From: CAUJIW01 sp963205175
Lineage (GTDB): Bacteria > Pseudomonadota > Alphaproteobacteria > Sphingomonadales > Sphingomonadaceae
Assembly: GCA_041060555.1 (NCBI GenBank)
Contig: JBEUDS010000009.1
Direction: 5' to 3' (one strand)
Length of the DNA stretch: 64,000 nucleotides
The position numbers and the translations under genes are program-made. The notes under the pieces were generated by a model. It saw nothing but the letters and a program-made list of their open reading frames with translations. It ran no database searches and was not told the origin of the DNA. Shown one piece after another: positions 58,277 through 64,000 of this stretch. The stretch's first letter is position 1. Each line of letters opens with the position of its first letter.

Positions 58277-60442
58277 TCACATGAAACTGTAGGGGTCGAC
58301 ATCAACGCCCAGACGAACGCTCGCGGGCCGCGCCACCGCCGCCAGCCAGCGCCGCAGCAGCGGCTGCACGGCGACGCCGCGCGGCGCCCGCAGCAGCAGC
58401 CGCATGCGGTGACGGCCGCGCAGCAGCGCCATCGGCGCCGGCACCGGCCCCAGCACCGAGACGCCCTCGGCACGCGGCGCCGACCGCGCCAGCGATTCGG
58501 CCACCGCCCGCACCGCCGGCTGGTCGGTGCCCGAGACAATCAACGCCGCCAGCCGGCCGAACGGCGGCATGTGATGGCGTTCGCGCGCCTCGGCTTCCGC
58601 CCGGTAGAAGCCCTCGATGTCGTGGCGCACCAGTGCCCGCAGCACCGGCGCGTCGGGCTGGTAGGTCTGCAGCAGCACCCGGCCCGGCTTGTCGGCCCGG
58701 CCGGCCCGCCCGGCGACCTGGGTGATCTGCTGGAAGGTCCGCTCCGCCGCCCGCAGGTCACCGCCGGCCAGTCCGAGGTCGGCGTCGACCACGCCGACCA
58801 GCGTCAGGTTGGGGAAGTGGTAGCCCTTGGCGATGATCTGGGTGCCCACCAGCACGTCGACCAGCCCGGCCTCGACGTCTGCCACCAGTGCGGCCACCCG
58901 CGCCGGCGTCGACAGCGTGTCGGAGGTCACCACCGCCACCCGCGCTTCGGGCAGCAGGCGAACCACTTCCTCAGCCACCCGCTCGACGCCGGGGCCGCAG
59001 GCCACCAGCGAATCCTCGCTGCCGCAGGCCGGGCAGGCGGTGGGCAGCGGCGTGCTGAAGCCGCAGTGGTGGCAATGCAGCCTGCCGGTCAGCCGGTGCT
59101 CCACCAGCCAGGCCGAACAGGTGGGGCAGGTGATGCGCTCGCCGCAGGTGCGGCACAGCGTCAGCGGCGCATAGCCACGCCGGTTGAGGAACATCAGCGC
59201 CTGCTCGCCGCGCGCCACCGTGGTCGCCACCGCCCCCGCCAGCGGCTCGGCGAGCCAGCGGCCGCGTGGCGGCGGGCTGGTCCGCATGTCGATGGCGGCG
59301 ATGACCGGCAGGCTGGCGCCACCGAAGCGGGCCGGCAGCCGCAGATGGCGGTACTTGCCCGATTCGGCGTTGAGCCGGGTCTCCAGACTCGGGGTCGCCG
59401 AGGCCAGCACCACCGGGCAGTCCCGATAGCGGGCACGCACCACCGCGACGTCGCGCGCCTGGTAGAGCACGCCATCCTCCTGCTTGAAGCTGGTCTCGTG
59501 CTCCTCGTCGACGATGATGACGCGCAGGCCCGGCAGCGGCAGGAACAGCGCCGAACGCGCGCCCACCACCACCCGCGCCTGGCCACTGGCCAGCGCCCGC
59601 CACGCACGCCGCCGCTCGGCCTGCGACAGTTCGGAATGCCAGACCACCGGCGCGCAGCCGAAGCGGGCGGCGAAGCGGGTCAGCCACGGCGCGGTGAGCG
59701 CGATCTCCGGCACCAGCACCAGCGCCTGGCCACCGTCGCGCAGGGCCTCGGCGATCGCCTCGAAATAGACCTCGGTCTTGCCCGAGCCGGTGACGCCTTC
59801 CAGCAGCAGCGGCTGGAACCGCGCCTCCGCGACCGCCGCGCGCAGCACCGCCGCCACCTCGGCCTGGCCGTCGCTGAGATGGGGCGGGGCGTGATCGGGC
59901 GCCGGCAGCGGCAGCGGCGGCAGCACCACCTCGACCGCCACCAGCGCGCCGCAGCCAATCAGGGTGCGCAGCATCGAGTCGCCGACGCCGCTGGCCGCCG
60001 CGAGTTCGCGGACACTGCCCTGGTGACCGGCCAGCCGGTCGAGCGCCTGGCGGCGTTTGGGCGTCAGCCCGTCCGGCGGCACCGGTGCTGGACGATAGAC
60101 CCTGAGCGTCTTCTCGTCCTCCAGCGCTTCCGGCACGCTGAGGCTCATGCGCAGCACGGCGCCGGTGGCGGCAAGATAATAGCGCGCCGTCCAGTCGATC
60201 AGCTGGCGCAGCGGCGGGTCGAGCGGCGGACTGGCGAGCTTCCCGGCGACCGGCCGCAGCCGGGCATCGGCCACCCGGGCGGCGTCCCCCGCGTCATCCC
60301 ACACCACGCCGGTGACCCGGCGCGGCCCCAATGGCACCCGCACCACATCGCCGGCGGCCAGCGTCAGGCCCTCCGGCACGGCGTAATCATAAGGCCCGTG
60401 CGGAGCGCTGGTGAGCAGGACGGAGACCCGGGCGCGCGACAT
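58277..60442 (-). CDS. priA: Primosomal protein N' (replication restart helicase PriA)
   Basis: A 721-residue 3-prime to 5-prime DNA helicase for restarting stalled replication forks. The N-terminal DNA-binding domain begins VSVLLTSAPHGPYDYAVPEG; Walker A is GVTGSGKTE near 216-224, the DEAH-type box IIVDEEHETSFKQ follows, and a cysteine cluster of eight zinc ligands (CRTCGERITCPTC to HCHHCG and CPACG) lies at about residues 427-474. Motifs V and VI include GTQIIAKGYHFPNLTLVGVVDAD and QVAGRAGRADKPGRVLLQT. The ATG at 60442 was chosen since the upstream extension is low-complexity array sequence. Confidence 0.96.
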   Translation of the reverse strand: MSRARVSVLLTSAPHGPYDYAVPEGLTLAAGDVVRVPLGPRRVTGVVWDDAGDAARVADARLRPVAGKLASPPLDPPLRQLIDWTARYYLAATGAVLRMSLSVPEALEDEKTLRVYRPAPVPPDGLTPKRRQALDRLAGHQGSVRELAAASGVGDSMLRTLIGCGALVAVEVVLPPLPLPAPDHAPPHLSDGQAEVAAVLRAAVAEARFQPLLLEGVTGSGKTEVYFEAIAEALRDGGQALVLVPEIALTAPWLTRFAARFGCAPVVWHSELSQAERRRAWRALASGQARVVVGARSALFLPLPGLRVIIVDEEHETSFKQEDGVLYQARDVAVVRARYRDCPVVLASATPSLETRLNAESGKYRHLRLPARFGGASLPVIAAIDMRTSPPPRGRWLAEPLAGAVATTVARGEQALMFLNRRGYAPLTLCRTCGERITCPTCSAWLVEHRLTGRLHCHHCGFSTPLPTACPACGSEDSLVACGPGVERVAEEVVRLLPEARVAVVTSDTLSTPARVAALVADVEAGLVDVLVGTQIIAKGYHFPNLTLVGVVDADLGLAGGDLRAAERTFQQITQVAGRAGRADKPGRVLLQTYQPDAPVLRALVRHDIEGFYRAEAEARERHHMPPFGRLAALIVSGTDQPAVRAVAESLARSAPRAEGVSVLGPVPAPMALLRGRHRMRLLLRAPRGVAVQPLLRRWLAAVARPASVRLGVDVDPYSFM

Positions 60443-60747
60443 GGCCCCGTGTCTATCGCGCGGACAGCAAAAGCAACAGAGGCCGATTGGCCCGCCCGTG
60501 CCCTCAGGGCACGGTCTGAAGCGGCAGGGGCCATTTGGCCGCCCGTGCCCTCGGGGCACGGTCTAAAAAAGAAACAGGGGCCATTTGGCCGCCCGTGCCC
60601 CCGGGGCACGGTCTGAAGCGGCAGGGGCCATTTGGCCGCCCGTGCCCTCGGGGCACGGTCTAAAAAGAAACAGGGGCCATTTGGCCCCTGTCTCCACACC
60701 CTCGGGAAAAGGCGTGTCCAGTTCCGGCGACGAGCGCCGGAGCGTGC
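60443..60747 (-). repeat. Tandem hairpin array between priA and the PEP-CTERM gene
   Basis: Five copies of a roughly 48-base unit start at 60476 (degenerate), 60525, 60575, 60622 and 60671. Each has CAGGGGCCATTTGGCC, and all but the last carry the palindrome CGTGCCC-tcg-GGGCACG. Two kinds of tail alternate, TGAAGCGGC and TAAAAAAGAAAC, so a block of about 97 bases is itself duplicated. The last copy, CAGGGGCCA-tt-TGGCCCCTG at 60671-60690, completes the stem. No gene is supported in this stretch. Confidence 0.88.
60661..60691 (-). terminator. Intrinsic terminator of the PEP-CTERM gene
   Basis: On the minus strand the ten-pair hairpin ACAGGGGCCA / TGGCCCCTGT (arms 60691-60682 and 60679-60670) is followed by TTTCTTTTTA at 60670-60661, a proper U-rich tail, 57 bases after the stop of the PEP-CTERM gene at 60748. 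This is the first and best-formed unit of the repeat array that extends on toward priA. Confidence 0.85.
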
Positions 60748-61371
60748 TTACTTGCGACGGCGACGGGCCGCCAGGCCGAGACCGGCCAGACCGGCGCCCA
60801 GCAGGCCCAGCGACGCCGGCTCCGGCACCGTGGTGTTGCCCTCACGCACCGAGACTTCCAGCGTGTAGCTGAAGAAGGTCAGCGCGTCGGCACCAACGGT
60901 GTCGGCGACGTACAGCGACCAGGTGCCCAGGGCGTTCTCGCCACCGAAGGCCGACAGGCTGCCGGCCGGCTGATAGTCGCCCGACATCGGCAGGCTGCCC
61001 AGCAGGTTGGCGGCCTGGTCGTCGAAGGTGATGGTGAACACGTCGCCGGTGGAGCCCGTCTGGAACAGATCGGCGGTGATGAGGTTGACGGTGGTACCGT
61101 CCGGCGAGGTCAGCGAGAACACGATCTCGTTGAAGTACGGCGTGCCGCCGGCGCTGCATCCTTGCTGGGTCGCCGCGCCACCATCGCACTTGGCGAAGTT
61201 GATGGTGATGTTGACGTCCTGGATCGTGCCCGCACCCAGCGTCACCTCGCGGGTGCCGGACGAGGCGTCGAACACGCCATAGTCCGAGTTGGTGGCAGTG
61301 AGAACAGCGGCACCGGCGGTGGTGGCGAACGGCACCAGGCTGAGCAGGGACGCGGCAAGCAACTTCTTCAT
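60748..61371 (-). CDS. PEP-CTERM protein with P/Homo B domain
   Basis: A 207-residue exported protein. Signal peptide to about residue 22 (TTAGA), then a beta-sandwich like the proprotein-convertase P domain: GAGTIQDVNITINFAKC, IVFSLTSPDGTTVNLI, FDDQAANLLGSLP and GENALGTWSLYVADTVGADALTFFSYTLEV. C-terminus VPEPASLGLLGAGLAGLGLAARRRRK holds the exosortase PEP-CTERM signal, transmembrane helix and basic tail. GGAGACGATC precedes the ATG at 61371. Target of an exosortase not seen here. It lies between priA and fsa, an accessory insertion in a normally housekeeping row. Confidence 0.88.
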   Translation of the reverse strand: MKKLLAASLLSLVPFATTAGAAVLTATNSDYGVFDASSGTREVTLGAGTIQDVNITINFAKCDGGAATQQGCSAGGTPYFNEIVFSLTSPDGTTVNLITADLFQTGSTGDVFTITFDDQAANLLGSLPMSGDYQPAGSLSAFGGENALGTWSLYVADTVGADALTFFSYTLEVSVREGNTTVPEPASLGLLGAGLAGLGLAARRRRK

Positions 61372-61646
61372 GATCGTCTCCGGGATATTGCAGGGGCAAA
61401 GATTGACCCTTGCAACGCAATCGACGTGCCAACTCACTGCAATCAGCAAATGACTTGGCGTTCGTCACGTTCCCGCAACATATCCAACTGGATAAATGTA
61501 AAGAATCCCGACTCCATCGTCAGACTCCCGGGCACACCCGCACTGGCGGATTTCCCGCCGCGCGAGGCCGGACGATCCATGCTATTGGTGGAAGCCGCCG
61601 GGCTTGCTATGGACGCGGCCTGCAACGCATTCGAGGATTCCACCGC

Positions 61647-62300
61647 ATGAAGTTTTTTGTCGATACCGCCGACGTCGGCCAGATCCGCGAACTGGCGGCC
61701 ACCGGCCTGCTGGACGGCGTGACCACCAACCCGACGCTGATCGCCAGGTCGGGCCGCAACTTTCTCGACGTCATCGCCGAGATCTGCGCCATCGTCCCCG
61801 GCCCGGTGTCGGCCGAGGTGGTCGCCACCGAGCATGAGGCGATGGTGGCGGAGGCGGAAAAGCTGACGCCGATCGCGCCCAACATCACCATCAAGGTGCC
61901 GCTGACGCTCGACGGCCTGAAGACCTGCAAGGTGCTGACGGACCGGGGCATCATGGTCAACGTCACGCTGTGCTTCACGGCCAACCAGGCGCTGCTCGCC
62001 GCCAAGGCCGGCGCCACCTTCATCTCGCCGTTCGTCGGCCGGCACGACGACGTGTCGTGGGACGGCATGGACCTGATCGAGGACATCAAGACCATCTACG
62101 ACAACTACAACTTCGAGACCGAGATTCTGGTGGCCAGCGTCCGCCACCCGATCCATGTGCTGCAGGCGGCCAAGATCGGCGCCGATGTGGTCACCGTACC
62201 GCCCGACGTCATCAAGAAACTGTTCAACCACCCGCTGACCGACAAGGGCCTGGAGTCCTTCCTCGCCGACTGGGCGAAAACCGGTCAGAGTATCGTCTGA
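61647..62300 (+). CDS. fsa: Fructose-6-phosphate aldolase / transaldolase (type 3B)
   Basis: A 217-residue TIM-barrel enzyme of the small transaldolase group. Blocks: MKFFVDTADVGQIRELAATGLLDGVTTNPTLIARSG, VSAEVVATEHEAMVAEAEKL, NITIKVPLTLDGLK with the Schiff-base lysine, NVTLCFTANQALLAAKAGATFISPFVGRHDD and ILVASVRHP. Both the exact length and these motifs fit the Fsa/Tal type 3B family; aldolase versus transaldolase activity cannot be told from sequence. GAGGATTCC precedes the ATG. It is first of the plus-strand row with DUF484 and xerC, divergent from the PEP-CTERM gene across 275 AT-richer bases. Confidence 0.95.
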   Translation: MKFFVDTADVGQIRELAATGLLDGVTTNPTLIARSGRNFLDVIAEICAIVPGPVSAEVVATEHEAMVAEAEKLTPIAPNITIKVPLTLDGLKTCKVLTDRGIMVNVTLCFTANQALLAAKAGATFISPFVGRHDDVSWDGMDLIEDIKTIYDNYNFETEILVASVRHPIHVLQAAKIGADVVTVPPDVIKKLFNHPLTDKGLESFLADWAKTGQSIV

Positions 62301-62317
62301 GCCCCGACGGCCTGCCG

Positions 62318-62914
62318 ATGAGCGCGTCCGATCCTTCCAAGGTGGTCGATTTCCAGACCGAGGCCATCGGCCGGCTGCGGGCCCGGGTCGACGCGCTGGG
62401 CGAGGCCAACGCGGTGCTGCTGGCCTATGCCCGCGGCCACGCCGGCGCCGCGGCGCAGATCCACGCCGCCTGCCTGGCGGCGATGGACGCCCAGAGCCTG
62501 GAGCATCTGGTGCATGTCGTCACCCAGGACTGGGTCGACATTCTGGGCCTCGACGCGGTGGCGGTGGCACTGGAAACCAGCGCGCAAGCGGTGCGGATGG
62601 GACCGACGGGCCTGCAGTTCCTGGCGCCCGGCGCGCTGGCGACCTGGCTGGACGGCGTGAAGGACGTGCGCCTGGAGGCCACGCCGGAACACACCGGCCG
62701 CGAAGGCACCAGCATGTTCGGGCCGGCGGCGACGCTGATCCGTTCCCAGGCGCTGATCCGGCTGCCGCTGACCCCCCCCCTGCCGCGCGGCGTGCTGGCA
62801 CTGGGCTCGCGCATCGAACACAGCTTCGAGGGCGTGCACGGCACCGAACTGCTGACCTTTCTCGGCGCCGTCACCGCCCGCTGCATCAGCCGATGGCTGA
62901 CCACCCAGCCCTGA
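62318..62914 (+). CDS. DUF484 family protein
   Basis: A 198-residue cytosolic protein of the DUF484 family, with a helical N-terminus (QTEAIGRLRARVDALGEANAVLLAYARGH) and a GAF-like domain (LVHVVTQDWVDILGLDAVAVAL, RSQALIRLPL, GVLALGSRIEHSF and F-LGAVTARCISRWL). It overlaps xerC by 22 bases. The DUF484-xerC pair is widely conserved in Proteobacteria. A C9 run at 62772-62780 lies in the coding sequence. Function is unknown, possibly a signal-binding partner of XerC. Confidence 0.88.
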   Translation: MSASDPSKVVDFQTEAIGRLRARVDALGEANAVLLAYARGHAGAAAQIHAACLAAMDAQSLEHLVHVVTQDWVDILGLDAVAVALETSAQAVRMGPTGLQFLAPGALATWLDGVKDVRLEATPEHTGREGTSMFGPAATLIRSQALIRLPLTPPLPRGVLALGSRIEHSFEGVHGTELLTFLGAVTARCISRWLTTQP

Positions 62915-63837
62915 CCGGCCTGGCCGCGTGCCATCCGGCGGACGCCCTGGTCCAGCGCTGGCTGGCGGCGCTTGCCCACGAGCGCCGCGCCTCCGTGCAC
63001 ACCGTGGACGCCTATGGCCGGGTGACACGCCAGTTCCTCACCTTCCTCGGCCAGCACTGGGGACGTCCGGTCGGGCCCGATGATCTGGCCACCGTATCGC
63101 TGACCGACCTGCGCGCCTTTCTCGCCGCCCGGCGCGGCGACGGTGCGGCGACGGCCTCGATCGCCCAGGCCGGCTCGGCCCTGAAATCATGGTATCGCTG
63201 GCTGGCCCGCGCCGCCGGCATCCGCAACCCCGCCGTGGCGGCGCTGCGCCCGCCGCGCACCCCCAGACGCCTGCCCCGGCCGCTGGCGCCCGCCGACGCC
63301 GAGGCGGTCGCCGCCGCCGCCGACCAGCCGGAGGCCGAACCCTGGGTCGGCGCCCGGGATACCGCCGTGCTGCTGCTGCTTTACGGCTGTGGCCTGCGCA
63401 TCAGCGAGGCGCTGGGCCTGACACGATCGCAGGCGCCACTGCCGGCGATGGTGACGGTGCTCGGCAAACGCCGCAAGGAACGCCGGGTGCCGGTGCTGCC
63501 CGTCGTCGCCGCCGCCGTCGACGCCTATCTCGCGCTGTGCCCCTACCCGCTGGCTGCCGACGGCCCGCTGTTCATCGGCGTGCGCGGCAAACCGCTGGGG
63601 CCGCGCGCCGTGCAGGCGGCGATGCAGCGCGCGCGGATCGCGCTCGCTCTGCCGGACAGCGCGACGCCGCACGCCCTGCGCCACAGCTTCGCCACCCACC
63701 TGCTGGCGCGCGGCGCCGACCTGCGGGCGATCCAGGAACTGCTCGGGCACGCCAGCCTGTCCTCGACGCAGATCTACACCGATGTCGATGCCGCCCGGCT
63801 GCTCGATGTCTACCGTCACGCCCACCCGCGCGCGTGA
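62893..63837 (+). CDS. xerC: Tyrosine recombinase XerC
   Basis: A 314-residue site-specific recombinase that with XerD resolves chromosome dimers at dif. N-terminal SAM-like core-binding domain (SVHTVDAYGRVTRQFLTFL); catalytic domain with R in GCGLRISEALGLTRS (about residue 168), HALRHSFATHLLARG (H and R about 259-262), LLGHASLSSTQIYTDVD (H about 284 and the nucleophile Tyr about 294). All catalytic residues are present. Start ATG 62893 overlaps the DUF484 gene. No dif-like site was seen nearby. Confidence 0.95.
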   Translation: MADHPALTGLAACHPADALVQRWLAALAHERRASVHTVDAYGRVTRQFLTFLGQHWGRPVGPDDLATVSLTDLRAFLAARRGDGAATASIAQAGSALKSWYRWLARAAGIRNPAVAALRPPRTPRRLPRPLAPADAEAVAAAADQPEAEPWVGARDTAVLLLLYGCGLRISEALGLTRSQAPLPAMVTVLGKRRKERRVPVLPVVAAAVDAYLALCPYPLAADGPLFIGVRGKPLGPRAVQAAMQRARIALALPDSATPHALRHSFATHLLARGADLRAIQELLGHASLSSTQIYTDVDAARLLDVYRHAHPRA

Positions 63838-63873
63838 AGCGCCCCCGGGGCATCGGACGCCGGTAACGGACCG

Positions 63874-64000
63874 TCAGGCGCTTGCCGGACCGGCCAGCGT
63901 CTCGCGAATCCTCGCCGCGAGGTCGCGTTTGCGAAACGGCTTCTGCAACAGATGCACGCCATCGGCGATGCGGCCGTTCTCGATGATGGCGTTCTCGGTA
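63874..64000 (-). CDS. C-terminus of a receiver-domain protein (partial)
   Basis: The last 42 residues of a minus-strand gene that runs off the window edge. The end GVHLLQKPFRKRDLAARIRETLAG carries the conserved lysine-proline (K-P-F) of a response-regulator receiver domain followed by its final helix. The large upstream part is missing, so it could be a hybrid histidine kinase or a stand-alone regulator. Confidence 0.75.
   Translation of the reverse strand, partial: TENAIIENGRIADGVHLLQKPFRKRDLAARIRETLAGPASA

Noticed and set aside
60476..60691. The repeats upstream of priA considered as a CRISPR array
   Set aside because: The units are head-to-tail with no unique spacers, carry intrinsic-terminator hairpins and no cas genes are near.
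60443..60747. Open frames through the hairpin array joined to priA, encoding repetitive peptides
   Set aside because: They are by-products of the repeats; PriA homology begins at the ATG at 60442.

Overview
The window is chromosomal DNA from a high-GC (visibly about two-thirds G+C) alphaproteobacterium, probably from the Rhodospirillales and related deep branches. The pointers are a GcrA cell-cycle regulator with a GANTC site just upstream, an atpHAGDC operon with no F0 genes attached, Coq7, a DUF2093 gene beside xseA, divergent rph and hrcA-grpE, and a cluster of priA, fsa, DUF484 and xerC near the ATP synthase. I saw no tRNA, rRNA, complete insertion sequence, prophage or CRISPR array. Almost everything is core-genome housekeeping with a few accessory genes between.

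Layout. Positions 1-3.1 kb hold a gene remnant of unknown kind, an M23 peptidase lipoprotein, DUF2093 and xseA. From 3.2 to 6.4 kb run purD, an APH-fold phosphotransferase and an alpha/beta hydrolase, closed by a bidirectional terminator. From 6.5 to 11 kb lie SapC, an FAD-linked oxidase, a small protein translationally coupled to a solitary CpaF ATPase, and a small unknown gene. From 11 to 17.7 kb are a LysR regulator, a MAPEG protein, a PQQ-type sugar dehydrogenase, an EamA exporter and aconitase. From 17.8 to 24.7 kb lie gshB, a SirB1 protein, yraN, rsmI, an LpoA-like lipoprotein, hemW, rdgB and rph.

The heat-shock block spans 24.8-32 kb: hrcA-grpE, then a lower-GC insertion with a PEP-CTERM protein, then a HELTH metallopeptidase and a PCu(A)C copper chaperone, then dnaK-dnaJ behind a sigma-32-like promoter. 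It is followed by a DUF2157/GDYXXLXY membrane pair, isoaspartyl peptidase, coq7, dsbB and a YqaA-type membrane protein. The ydbH-ynbE-ydbL envelope lipid-transport operon covers 36.9-41 kb. After it come an MBL hydrolase, nadA-nadC with no nadB between, a lone ABC-2 permease and gcrA.

From 45.8 to 53 kb, mostly on the minus strand, are a secreted DUF6491-like protein, corA, the yfgM-bamB-der outer-membrane-assembly/ribosome-GTPase locus, panB and a ferritin-like diiron protein. From 53 to 60.4 kb is atpHAGDC with priA upstream, and with an unusual four-cysteine metal-binding-type small gene wedged, with overlapping codons, between atpD and atpC. Upstream of priA is a tandem array of hairpins at the 3-prime end of a second PEP-CTERM gene that carries a P-domain. 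The window closes with fsa, DUF484, xerC and the C-terminus of a receiver-domain protein.

The observations most worth following are the cysteine protein inside the ATP synthase operon, the tandem hairpin array, the 29-bp duplication across the gcrA stop codon, the apparently leaderless hrcA transcript, and the solitary cpaF with its coupled partner. I found no convincing wholly new multi-gene system.
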